Positions 52,168 to 63,662 of a DNA stretch of 64,000 nt are shown here, one piece after another. Position numbers and translations under genes: made by a program. Every line of letters starts with the position of its first letter. Position 1 is the first letter of the stretch. Location of the stretch: positions 8,171,394 through 8,235,393 of the forward strand of contig NC_087084.1 in assembly GCF_026151205.1 (NCBI RefSeq), read 5' to 3'. The stretch is from Bolinopsis microptera. Taxonomy: Eukaryota > Ctenophora > Tentaculata > Lobata > Bolinopsidae. Under the pieces are notes generated by a model. It saw only the letters and a list, made by a program, of their open reading frames with translations, was not told the origin of the DNA and searched no databases.

Positions 52168-52447
52168 GGAAACATCAGAAATCTCTACTGAATTGATTCC
52201 ACTGCAAATAAGGTGGTCTCTCTGGAAACATCAGAAATCTCTACTGAATTGATTCCACTGCAAATAAGGTGGTCTCTCTGGAAACATCAGAAATCTCTAC
52301 TGAATTGATTCCATTGCAAATAAGGTGGTCTCTCTGGAAACATCAGAAATCTCTACTGAATTGATTCCACTGCAAATAAGGTGGTCTCTCTGGAAACATC
52401 AGAAATCTCTACTGAATTGATTCCACTGCAAATAAGGTGGTCTCTTG
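52168..52447. repeat. 56-bp minisatellite, five copies
   Basis: Copies start at 52168, 52224, 52280, 52336 and 52392 (GGAAACATCAGAAATCTCTA ...). The last copy overlaps the 3' end of the coding sequence at 52399, so the array seems to be an expansion of that gene's stop-codon region. Confidence 0.95.
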
Positions 52448-52996
52448 CCCAGGCCCAGCCAGGGTCTCCTCCTGTGAGCTCTAGGCTGTATAATCCCTCT
52501 CTTTTCCAGAACCTTATCCCCCACACTACGCAATGCTTTATCTGATGTTTCTTCTTCTTTCTTCTGGTTTTGGAAGTCTAGAGGCCATACGTCCTCCTTT
52601 TTGTTGAGCTCTAGAAAACCAGGGAGTAGCCGCTTGATTTCAGCTTCTTCCACAAAAACAGAGTCACATTTTGCTATTTTGTCGTACATTATTTTCCGCA
52701 TATCTGTCTTGTCCTTTTCAGGTTTCCTGTTTTGAAAGTTAGTAGGTCAGGTTTTGCCACGGAGTTTATTATATTACAAATCATGTGAGTCATTGGCTAA
52801 TCAGTTTTCAGTAATATTACACATGTGCAATATTACACATGCCCACATTTTTTGACTAGAATTATAATGTTAAAAATAACATGTGGAAGTAAATAGATAT
52901 CACTAACCATTGAATTGATGTCTGTCCAGTTGCAGCTAAGCTGTGTAGCACAACCTTCACTCTCAAAACTGATGGTTTTGTGACAAACCTTTTCAT
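52399..52996 (-). CDS. Unrecognised basic protein, possibly mitochondrial
   Basis: Two minus-strand exons, 52908-52996 and 52399-52726, join in phase 2 and give 138 residues. It starts MKRFVTKPSVLRVKVVLHSL, which could be a mitochondrial presequence. The middle alternates acidic and basic residues (EEAEIKRLLPGFLELNKKED). The end is Arg/Trp-rich (RAHRRRPWLGLGKRPPYLQW). No family recognised. The last eleven codons and stop lie within the 56-bp repeat. An alternative frame of the first exon (KVSNEKVCHKTISF) is also open but does not match the second exon's phase. Confidence 0.5.
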
Positions 52997-53366
52997 TGCT
53001 TACTTTCTAGCAATAAACAATTAATTAATTAATGTGATCTGTTGAAAGTTGGTGAACTTCTTTTTTCGGTCCTTCAAAACATATTTTACAGACAGTTAAA
53101 TTATGGTAACTATTATCGGTATTTTAGGGATCACGATTCAAATACTTTACACAGTCGCAGAATATGTTTCTTTTATAAAGAAATGTACATTTGTAGAGAT
53201 TCAATCAGCTGAAACCTTGTGCTACTCGAGTGAAAAGCGGTTTTGAACAGTATTCTTAACAAATTAATATCAAAGACTATAAATAGGGCCACAATCTGGA
53301 GAAATTGGAGTTTCTGTTCAACAAAAATTATTGACAAATAAAAAAGTACAAACAAAACCGTCCGTT

Positions 53367-54322
53367 TTACCGGTATCTTTGATTTGCTTGAGGAAGTTTA
53401 ACTCCACCAACTTTACCATAATATTTTAACTGTCCTCCAGTACTTATAACCTCCTCATCATCAAAATCAAGGGAAATATCAGTTTCTTCAATCTTGCCAA
53501 AGTCACCTGATGTGAACTCTTTTGCTTCCTCATCAGTTTTCTTGTTGATCATTGCCGCTCTTTTATCCTGGTTAGCTTCAACTGTGTCCGGTTCTTCTGG
53601 TCGGGGTGTTCTGATGTTTTCCCAATCATTCAAATCTTTATTTGCAATGTGCTTGTCATACAACTCGTCAATTATGTCATCAAGACCCTTTTTGTCTTCT
53701 TTTCCCCCTTTTTTTGTGTTTTTCAGTGACTGAAGAAAAAGTAGAATTAATAAAGAGAAAGCAGGTTGGTTCCTGGGCTGATTTTTTAATACATAGTAAG
53801 AAATAGACATTTCATTGTTTCTACCTGACATTTGAGTATGGGTGCTGTAATATTTTAGAGTTTGCACTAAACTACTTTCAATTTGTGCTGCTTAAATTGA
53901 AAAACAAATTTTTAACAAGAAATAAGTTAAAAGAAACCAACCTCAAGCTGATCGACGTCCATCAAGGAAGCATGCCCAGTAAAATGAGAGGAGTCCTTGT
54001 ATTTGTGTTTCTGTGAAATGGCAGCTGTAAGAAATACTAGACACATACAGCCAACAAACCAAATGGCATATTGAAAAGTCTCCGAAGTGAGTAGGTGCGC
54101 TAACTTTCCTCTGATACCACCCAATTTCTTGTCACCGCTGCCAAAGGTCTGAACAAATCTGACAGACCTTTGGCAGTGGTGACAAGAAACAAATCTATTA
54201 CAAGTATCGCTGGACCTTCTACATTTCTTCATGTTCAAAGAGCATGTACTTGAATACAGTCTGGAGATCCTGGTGTTCAACTGTCCATTACATTGCAATC
54301 GGTGGAGGAATTGCATTGCCAT
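53367..54322 (-). CDS. Unrecognised single-pass membrane protein
   Basis: Exons 53942-54322 and 53367-53729 join in phase 0 to give 247 residues. The N-terminus is basic and Ser/Cys-rich (LHRLQCNGQLNTRISRLYSS), compatible with mitochondrial targeting; a hydrophobic helix follows at ~82-104 (FQYAIWFVGCMCLVFLTAAI). The C-terminal half is charged and acidic (GLDDIIDELYDKHIANKDLN, DFDDEEV) and ends GGVKLPQANQRYR. I do not recognise the family. The ATG at 54322 lies inside the last 35 bp of the PSMG3-like coding region, on the same strand in another frame, so either the real start is further downstream or the genes overlap. A 65-bp perfect-looking hairpin lies within exon 1. Confidence 0.55.
54125..54189. 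repeat. 65-bp hairpin inside a coding exon
   Basis: Arms of ~27 bp (TTTCTTGTCACCGCTGCC... and its inverse, 54125-54151 and 54163-54189) with one mismatch around an 11-base loop. It lies within the first exon of the membrane-protein gene. Confidence 0.9.
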
Positions 54323-55124
54323 TACTTGATTTCAAACCCAACTCTTTTAAAACACTCAGAATAGTAGAAAAAGGCGGGAGTTTTTTGCAGGAGTAGCCAA
54401 GTAGTAGTGACTTGTAAGGAGGCTTGCTGTTCAACTCCTCAACAATTTGTCGAGCTAAAACGTCTATCTGAATTGAATAAGTACATTACAAGTCGTGAAC
54501 TAGCATTTCAAAAAATATTTTCGGTCTGTGTCCAACTAGGACAAAAACTGAAGGAAAAAGGGTCATGATATATGATGTCTTATAACTTGGAGAAGGTTGA
54601 TTGACCCTCATTTATTCTATACAAGCTATGGTTTCACTATATTTTCATTATAAATTGATACTGCGAAGATGTTCCACTTTTTAAAGATATCATGAGAATG
54701 AGTGTCCATGAAAGCAACTTGTTTTACAATATCACAAGATCCAAGTCACCTTTTCGTCGTCTGCTCCTAGCAAATTGGTGATTGTATAAGTGCTGAAGCC
54801 GTCCAGATGATCAGGTTTGTCCCGTATTGCCTTAACAATTTTTCCAACTTTACCTACCTGACAAAATTATGCATGGTCAACATTATCAACTGAACATTTA
54901 ATTATGCATTCCTATGTCAATAAAAATGCATGCTTTTTAAAAGGAACTCAAATTTAAAGTTGATACTTGTGTTGAATGATACAATTTCTAACTTTAACAA
55001 AAATATATACCTGACTTATCTGAACAAAGCAATCAGAACCGTAATCAGCAACTAAGAATTCAGTGTTGCTTCCTTCTATAATGAAAGCTGCTTGTTTCAC
55101 TTTAACAGGGCATTTAGAAGTCAT
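54288..55124 (-). CDS. PSMG3: PSMG3-like proteasome assembly chaperone
   Basis: PSMG3 (PAC3) pairs with PAC4 to help assemble the 20S proteasome alpha ring in the cytosol. Three minus-strand exons of 114, 108 and 180 nt (55011-55124, 54750-54857, 54288-54467), all phase 0, encode 133 residues; the human protein has 122. The order fits the fold: beta strands KVKQAAFIIEGSNTEFLVAD, SDCFVQISQVGKVGKIVKAI, then the diagnostic TYTITNLLGADDEKVDVLAR (family TTKVLLGQDEP.IHVFA), then helix/strand KPPYKSLLLGY. The C-terminal tail SSNGNAIPPPIAM is longer than usual. The ATG at 55122-55124 follows an acceptor-like TTCTAG, so a 5' UTR intron is possible. The 3' end overlaps the next gene's candidate ATG. 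Confidence 0.78.
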
Positions 55125-55639
55125 TGGACCTAGAATTGAAGTATTACATGACCAATATGTGGTATTTAGTGTAGGATAGTATACTATAGTATAGTAATGT
55201 GTTTACATATGGAAGTAGCATAACATTTTGAGTGGCATAATGAAGGGCGACATCAGATATAATGACAATCTACCGACTTTTAGGTGTTTTAGTACAAAAT
55301 GTCATCGAATTAGTTTTTAAAATACAGCAGGGAACGCTAAAAAGCACCTTAAAATGCCTGCCATATATGTTCCCATTATATCAGGAAGGGGTGCAAAAAA
55401 TAAGCAGGAGTTCGTTATTATATAATAAAATCAAACTTTCCCAAAACTGAAGAACAAATTAGAATTTGGATAAAAAACAGTGAGGGTCATAGAACGAACA
55501 TAATTAAACCAATCGTGGCAATCGAGAAAGATGAAACACATTAGTACTTCCATACAAATTGCACAAGTCTTTTCACATACTCAGTAATAAAACGATCTAT
55601 CTTATTGTGTTAAATTTTTGAGCGAACAATTTTTTGAAC

Positions 55640-55978
55640 ATTTTAGTGTACTGTAAAAAGTGTACTGTAAAAAGACAGAGTGTATTATGATTGCACGAAC
55701 ATCCTCACCAGTACCTGATGTCACAACCTTTAGACCATTCATTGTCGGCAATAGACCCATAACATATACATGTCAATCAACTGTTCTTGGACTAAGCATC
55801 GACAACAAGCTTACATTCAAGGGTCATGCAAATTTCAAACTCAAACAATGCTGGTTGGCCTGGTACAGGATCACCCGAATCTCCACCCGCCACAGAGGTC
55901 TGAATGCAAGCTCACTCAGAATGGTCTTCAGAACAGTAGTTCTCACGAAATTTCTATAAAGTAAAGTAAAGTAAAGTA
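55640..55978 (+). pseudogene. LINE RT-thumb fragment with (AAAGT)n tail
   Basis: Frame resembling the region after the RT catalytic loop of I/Jockey LINEs: KTECIMIARTSS, TVLGLSIDNKLTFKGH, RHRGLNASSLRMVFRTVV. It ends at a short GTAAA repeat near 55960-55978 that looks like a retroelement tail. No intact protein. Confidence 0.7.
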
Positions 55979-56249
55979 AAAATTATGACATAACATCATC
56001 ACTAATGTCTACAAAGTATCATCGCACTACATGGAAAAATATACAGTAACTATTTCTCCATCAAATTTAAAAGTAATAATTTATCAAATATTAATCATGA
56101 ATAACAACAACATTAAAAACATTTAATTTATTCATACTTCATTAATAATAATAATAATAAATTAATGTTATTTTTATACAGCACCAAAAGGTTAAATAAT
56201 TTAAATTTAACCCTTATGCACAGCTGTAAATGACACTTAAATTAACGAG

Positions 56250-56815
56250 AGTGTGCATCGTTGACTTAGACGGAGGTGGAACAAGAACAAGAAACTGTTC
56301 AGAAAACAGTGGAGTAAAGATTCATAAAACGTTTCTTTGATAGTTTGATACATAAGGATTCAGAAACCAAAGATAATCATTGTGTTTTTCCTTATTACTG
56401 ACATAACTGGTACCTTCAATTCTTGTTAAAACTTCTTTCGAAACATTCCAAAAATGAAAGTCATTTACAACACATTTAGAAATCATATTCTTTTTAAAAC
56501 TTTCCAATCCAATTTAAAAAATTCAAAACTGTCAAGCAGTTCTTCACATCTGAAAGGAGTTTGTTCCAATAAGGAACAACCCGCTCTGGAAGAAAAGAAC
56601 ACGGAAGTTTCTTGACCTTTGTCACACTCTTATTACATTTATTGGATGAAACTAAATTAAGACCTGATCTGCTTAATTGGTCTGAACAAGTCTGAACCAT
56701 AATCAGTCAAATATTGAATATGGGTAATAACCCCCAAGTCTTTTTCCTGCTCAGATACTTCAAGTTGTACACCATTCACTAAATAATTTAAGTTAGAGTT
56801 GCTATTTAATTAATT
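56250..56815 (-). pseudogene. Fragment of CR1-like LINE ORF2 C-terminus
   Basis: Minus-strand frames read NSNLNYLVNGVQLEVSEQEK and DLGVITHIQYL, then after a stop and frameshift RVVPYWNKLLSDVKNCLTVL and ESFKKNMISKC. The first segment matches the last residues of the LINE at the right end of the window (PNLNYKVNGI). It is therefore a deleted, inverted copy of the same family. Confidence 0.75.
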
Positions 56816-57263
56816 AAGATTAATATGAACAACTTTACATTTGCTGCTCCTATATGGCTAAAAGATAACCTCGATACTTTCAAACTTTTATGCCAGGGTC
56901 CTTTTGAAAATAAGCGGGGCCACTCACCATCTCCCCAAAGATTTGACCTCTGTTGTGTTCGAACTGAACAGAAGCAAAAATGATAGTTTGCGCGGCGTTT
57001 CAAAGCGGCAACGTCCTTTAAAAAATGTTGATAAACTCCTGCCGATTTTATAAATAGTAATATGAGAAATTACAATTCCGTGATTTGTGATTGCCTTTTG
57101 TTCAAGTTGTTGTTTTCATTTGGGCTGGTTGTATGACCGCAAATGGCTACATTACCAAACTTAGCTTGCTAGTCTCTCGCTATGCAAAAAATTAGAAGCT
57201 CGATTCGAAAAGAGTGCCGCGCGCCATAATACATATGGATAGGTTGTCATACGTTGTACGCTT

Positions 57264-57432
57264 CTACTAAATCGCTCGCCCAAATTTTAAGAAAATTCTT
57301 GTGAAAAGGACCTTTAGGCATGAAAGTGATCTAGATCGGTGTATTTTTGGACGCTGATTCCGAATCACCCCCCATGACGTAGGGTTTATAAAATGCTTCC
57401 CTGGAGAGTTATGGGCAAACAACCGTTTTGGT
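57264..57432 (+). repeat. Dispersed repeat shared with 5500-5690
   Basis: Second copy of the block preceding the AlkB-SGNH frame. Here it runs straight into the LINE endonuclease frame; the ATG at 57393 (MLPWRVMGKQPFW) is inside the repeat. Confidence 0.78.
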
Positions 57433-58780
57433 CACGAGAAGACAGAGGACAAAGCGGAGGCCGCAGTGCCCAGCCGTTAAATATTTTTTATACCAATGCT
57501 AACGGCCTATTTAATAAAATTGATGAACTAAAATGTATTTTATCAATGTATAAATCTATTGAGGTAATTTGTGTAACAGAAACTCATTTTAGTAGTGATA
57601 TATTAGATGCCGAAATTTATATTGAAGGATTTAGTATGTTTAGAAAAGATAGAGATTTTAGAATTGACCATTCCACTGGCAGTAAAGTGGTGGAGGAGGC
57701 TCTATAATTTATGTTAAAAACTGTTGTAATGCTTCACTAGTGAACTCTTTTTTAAAGGCACCGGATTCTTTAGCTGTTAATATCAACACATCAGGTGGAC
57801 TGATTAGTATTTGTTGTATTTACAGATCCACTTCATTGAATTTAGAACAGAATAATGCGTTAATATCTTGTATCAAGAGCATCTGTAGTGAAAGGAATGA
57901 TTTTGAAACACTCCTTTTAGGAGATTTTAATTTACCAAATGTTTTATGGGAAACTGGTAGCATAAATAGTAATATTGCTAGCAAGAACCAGTTTTTAGTT
58001 ACTCAACAGAAATTCATGGATGTTTTCAATGACAGTGGTTTAACTTGGTATTTCACCAACGAGACAACTAGAAGACGGCTTGTGAAGGATACTCTCCAGG
58101 AGAGTCTTCTTGATCAGGTCCTGTATACAAATGATGCTCTTGTCAACGGTTGTAAGATCGTTTCTCCGATTGGTAAGAGTGATCATGTTGGGATACTTGT
58201 CAAACTAGTTGTTTCGCCGGATACTAGCAAATGTTTAAAAGAGAAGATTATCAAACCTATATGGGGTAAGATTTCCTCTGAAGAGTTATTAAATTTTAGT
58301 TTGAAAAATATCGACTGGGATTATAGTTCTACCAATGATGTTCAAGATATGTGGGCTGAATTACATGGTAAACTGGAGACTGTTGCTGCAGCTGTTCCGA
58401 CTGCTTCGGTTTATCTCGACAACAGACCTGTCAAGTTGCCATGGAGTACATCTGCACTTAAACGAATGAGAAAGAATAAAGATAAAGCATGGGCTGAGTT
58501 TGATATTAATCCATCTGATGTTAATTTTAGTTATGCAAGTAGCAAACAACATACTTATGAAGTAGCAGAAATTAAAGCTAAAGTTAACTATGAAAAGAAA
58601 ATTACATCTAATCTAAAGCAGAATTGTAAGTCTTTTTACTCTTATTTACGAAATAAACGTCAAATTAAATCAAGTGTGGTTTCTTTAGATAGAGGAGATG
58701 GTACACGCACAGATAGTTCAACTGAGTCAGCTGAGGTACTCGCAAGTGCCTTTAGCTCTGTTTTTGTGCGTGAACCACCT

Positions 58781-61734
58781 TAGTCAAGGATCTGACGACA
58801 TTCCCGTCTATATAACTTCCGCCCCGGGGTTTGAGACTTGGAATACCTCAAGGGACCCATTAGAAACAAATTTGGCTTGGTTAGAAATTTTGGCTATGGG
58901 GCAGTTTTGCGCAATTGACCACGCCCTTTTTTGGCGCTTTTGCAACTTTAGAATCAAAATAACTCCGCTTCTAATTGGAATTAGAAGCACAGCTTGGCTT
59001 TAAAGTTGTTCAGAATCATCGCATTTAGGGGGGTAGAGCATAATTTTAAAGTCAACAGACATCGGGTTGTTGAGTTATGTGACCACACCCTTATTTACCC
59101 TCGCGAGTCGTGATTTTCACACTAAATACGAGATATCTCGGCTTCTGATTGAGCTACGTGCTCATCCTGGGCATTAAAATGTTCAGAATCATCACATTGA
59201 GTAGGGTAGACCACAATTTCAAAGTCCTCAGATGTCAGGTTGTTGAGTTATTAGGCCCCAACCTGTTTTTACGCTCTCGCGGGTAGCGATTGCAGCGCTA
59301 AAAATCAAAATAACTCAGCTTCCAATTGAAGTTAGGAACAAAACTCGGGCAGCAAAATGTTCACAATCATCACATTGAGTGGGGTAGAACGTAGTTTCAA
59401 AGTCCTCAGACGTCAGATTGTTGAGTTATTAGGCCCACACCATAATATTTACGCTCTCGCGAGTCGCGAGTCGACACTTAAAATCAAAATAACTCGGCTT
59501 CTGATTAGAGTTAGGAACTAAACTTGGGCATAAAAATGTTCAAAATCATCACATTGAGTGGGATAGAACGTGGTTTCAAAGTCCTCAGACGTCAGGTTGT
59601 TGAGTTATTAGGCCCCAACCTGTTTTTACGCTCTCGCGGGTAGCGATTGCAGCGCTTAAAATCAAAATAACTCAGCTTCCAATTGAAGTTAGGAGCAAAA
59701 CTTGGGCAGCAAAATGTTCACAATCATCACATTGAGTGGGGTAGAACGTAGTTTCAAAGTCCTCAGACGTCAGATTGTTGAGTTATTAGGCCCACACCAT
59801 AATATTTACGCTCTAGCGAGTCGCGAGTCGACACTTAAAATCAAAATAACTCGGCTTCTGATTAGAGTTAGGAACTAAACTAGGGCATAAAAATGTTCAA
59901 AATCATCACATTGAGTGGGATAGAACGTAGTTTCAAAGTCCTCAGACGTCAGGTTGTTGAGTTATTAGGCGGAACCCTATTTTTACGCTCTCGCGAGTCG
60001 CGAGTCGACACTTAAAATCAAGATAACTCGGTTCCTGATTAGAGTTAGGAACAAAACTTGGGCATGGAAATGTTCAGAATTATCATATTGAGTGGGGTAG
60101 AACGTGGTTTCAAAGTCTTCAGACGTCAGGTTGTTAAGTTATTAGGCGGAACCCTTTTTTTACGCTCTCGCAAGTAGTGATTCTATGCTTAAAATCATAA
60201 TAACTCTACTCCTGATTAGAGTTAGGAATTAAACTTGGGCATAGAAATGTCCAGAATTGTGAACATTTTTATACCCAAGTTTAGTTCCTAACTCTAATCA
60301 GAAGCCGAGTTATTTTGATTTTAAGTGTCGACTCGCGACTTGCGAGAGAGTAAATATTATGGTGTGGGCCTAATAACTCAACAACCTGACGTCTGAGAAC
60401 TTTGAAACTACGTTCTATCCCACTCAATGTGATGATTCTGAACATTTTTATGCCCAAGTTTAGTTCCTAACTCTAATCGGAAGCCGAGTTATTTTGATTT
60501 TAAGTGTCAACTCGCGACTCGCGAGAGCATAAAAATAGGGTTCCGCCTAATAACTCAACAACCTGACGCCTGAGAACTTTGAAACCACGTTCTACCCCAC
60601 TTAATATGATAATTTTGAACATTTCCATGCCCAAGTTTTGTTCCTAACTCTAATCAGAAGCCGACTTATTTTGATTTTAAGTGTCGACTCGCGACTCGCT
60701 AGAGCGTAAATATTATGGTGTGGGCCTAATAACTCAATAACCTGACGTCTGAGGACTTTGAAACTACGTTCTACCCCACTCAATGTGATGATTGTGAACA
60801 TTTTGCTGCCCGAGTTTTGCTCCTAACTTCAATTGGAAGCTGAGTTATTTTGATTTTAAGCGCTGCAATCGCTACCCGCGAGAGCGTAAAAACAGGTTGG
60901 GGCCTAATAACTCAACAACCTGACGTCTGAGGACTTTGAAACTACGTTCTATCCCACTCAATGTGATGATTTTGAACATTTTTATGCCCAAGTTTAGTTC
61001 CTAACTCTAATCAGAAGCCGAGTTATTTTGATTTTAAGTGTCGACTCGCGACTCGCGAGAGCGTAAATATTATGGTGTGGGCCTAATAACTCAACAACCT
61101 GACGTCTGAGGACTTTGAAACTACGTTCTACCCCACTCAATGTGATGATTGTGAACATTTTGCTGCCCGAGTTTTGTTCCTAACTTCAATTGGAAGCTGA
61201 GTTATTTTGATTTTAAGCGCTGCAATCGCTACCAGCGAGAGCGTAAAAACAGGTTGGGGCCTAATAACTCAACAACCTGACATCTGAGGACTTTGAAATT
61301 GTGGTCTACCCTACTCAATGTGATGATTCTGAACATTTTAATGCCCAGGATGAGCACGTAGCTCAATCAGAAGCCGAGATATCTCGTATTTAGTGTGAAA
61401 ATCATGACTCGCGAGGGTAAATAAGGGTGTGGTCACATAACTCAACAACCCGATGTCTGTTGACTTTAAAATTATGCTCTACCCCCCTAAATGTGATGAT
61501 TCTGAACAACTTTAAAGCCAAGCTGAGCTTCTAATTCCAATTAGAAGCGGAGTTATTTTGATTCTAAAGTTGCAAAAGCGCCAAAAAAGGGCGTGGTCAA
61601 TTGCGCAAAACTGCCCCATAGCCAAAATTTCTACCCAAGCCAAATTTGTTTCTAATGGGTCCCTTGAGGTATTCCAAGTCTCAAACCCCGGGGCGGAAGT
61701 TATATAGACGGGAATGTCGTCAGATCCATGACTA
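58781..61734. mobile_element. 2,954-bp foldback element of inverted ~178-bp repeat arrays
   Basis: Ends TAGTCAAGGATCTGACG (58781) and, inverted, TAGTCATGGATCTGACG (from 61734) are flanked by CCT on both sides (58778-58780, 61735-61737), a 3-bp target duplication. Each arm (~1.47 kb) has a ~200-bp unique outer part and then about seven tandem units of ~178 bp (TGTTCA.AATCATCACATTG ... GTTGTTGAGTTATTAGGC). The arms meet near 60255. The structure recalls Foldback/TU-type elements. No coding capacity. Its removal with one CCT restores the LINE frame. Confidence 0.93.
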
Positions 61735-62175
61735 CCTGGCCCTCTCCCTAAAACTGAGAATTTAAGACCTGACAATGAGAGTATTGATGATATTGATGAT
61801 ATGGAAGTCAGCAGTTCTGATATAAAAAAGCAACTTTTAAAGCTTAACATTTTTAAGAGTTCTGGTCCGGATGGTGTTCATCCGAAGTTGTTGAAATCGC
61901 TAGCTTATGACAACAATTTTGTTGAAGCATTAACTAAATTATTTCAAAAGTGTTCAGATACAGGATCTTTACCTGCAGTGTGGAAATCTGCATCTGTTGT
62001 AGCATTGTTTAAAAAGGGTATTAAATCGAACCCCTTAAATTATAGACCAGTTTCATTAACGTGTATTTTGTGCAAAGTGTATGAAAAGTTGGTGAGAGCA
62101 CATGTATTAAATTTTCTAGAACATCGAATTTCGAAGCATCAGCATGGATTTGTTAAGGGTAAATCGTGTTTATCT

Positions 62176-63235
62176 AATGTGTTTACTGACCAGAAACTTG
62201 ATAGTAAATTTTATAAAAAGGAGCACACTAAACCTCTGTTTAAAAACAACGAGATACTCACTGTACAAAATCTTTATACTTACCATAGCTACATAGAATT
62301 ATTCAAGATCATGAAGTTTTCTACTCCTATGTCTATGTACGAAGAGTATTCTCGTTCTTCCAGGAAACCAATGCTTATTATCAATAAACCGGATCCCCCA
62401 GACAACCATAACACGAGGTCAACGAAAATATGGAATATAATAACCCCTAACCTTAAAATCTTTGATTGTTCTGTTAGTATTTCTTGCCTGAAATCCAAAC
62501 TGAAATCTTCACTACTTTCCAACCAGCATTGTCATGCCGTGTATGACTGGACAAATAAAGACTTTGATATTTGTAACCTTAAATTTTCGTAGGCTCCTGC
62601 AGGGATTCCACCTGACCTCCAAAATTTCATGACCAAATCGACTTACTCTGCCAGCGTATTCCTCTGTCAAGTTAAATGTGATGTGTGAGTGAGTAAGTGT
62701 AGTGTAAAGAGATCCTATTTTTGTATCCAATTTGAATTCTAATAAAGACCCTAAGCATTATGATCAAATTTTTAGTACAATAGTTATATCAGGGTTGACT
62801 TCTATGATTAATATTATAACCCAATATTCATTTCTTTTTCTCCCTTAAATTTAAACCCCCACTTAGACATTTAGCCATGATTTAGTATTGAACACCCAAA
62901 ATACTTACCGTCCTTAATAATCGTAAAGACCATTTGTTACAAAATAGCTGCTAGAATAATGCATGCCAAATATTCCCTCTTACACCCACAAATTATAATG
63001 CCTTCCCATCAACGCCTCTAATTTGGTCACTAATCAACCAGACTAGCGTTCTGGTGTGTACAAAAGCTACCAGCCAGTACATTCCTTGCCCCGCTAGTTG
63101 ATTGTCAAAAAATCATACAGCTCAGAACAAACGGCCATTTACCACTAAGAGCATTATATGTTTTCATTTGTTTAAATTTTATGCTGTAAAATGTGCTAAA
63201 ACTTTGATTATTTGTTTAATTGATCATTTGTTTAA
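62176..63235 (+). mobile_element. Second LINE fragment inserted in the CR1-like LINE
   Basis: From ~62176 the sequence departs from the host LINE and encodes a different retroelement C-terminus (RKPMLIINKPDPPDNHNTRS, KIWNIITPNLKIFDCSVSIS, stop at 62590-62592), then a ~640-bp 3' UTR. TGTTTA occurs at both junctions (62168-62173, ~63227-63232) and may be the remains of a target duplication. Confidence 0.7.
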
Positions 63236-63412
63236 ATCTTTTAGAGACATTTGATGACATTCTTGACATTTTAGATGAAGGTGCCCCGGTTGATCTTCTA
63301 TACTTTGATTTTAGTAAGGCATTTGACACAGTCCCCCACTTTAGACTTCTGTCTAAATTGGAAGGCTTTGGTGTCAAAGGAAAGGTTTTAGATGTTATTA
63401 ATTTTATTATTT

Positions 63413-63662
63413 TTTGACGGCCCCAACGTTAATGTGGCTCTTGCTATGTGTTGGTTCAGCCGAATTAATTATTATATTTAATCAAGTTTATTTTTCTCGT
63501 TAGTTGTCATCCGGCCAAACATTAAGCAACTTATATTGCAGTACCATTTATCATTTAGTAATCAAAATATGTCATTGTAATTTTGCATGGCTGAAATGTA
63601 ACGCTTGATTTATATATATAATGATTAATTGAATTTTCAAATAAAAAAATTAAAAAAAATTT
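63413..63662 (+). mobile_element. SINE-like insertion in the LINE RT domain
   Basis: About 245 bp starting GACGGCCCCAACGTTAATG and ending in ATTGAATTTTCAAAT plus A-rich tail. It breaks the LINE between DVINFI and RTMRVSV. The inverted homologue is at 39312-39545. Confidence 0.85.

Noticed and set aside
60601-60801. Short frame inside the palindrome
   Set aside because: Part of the ~178-bp tandem repeat; not conserved between repeat units.
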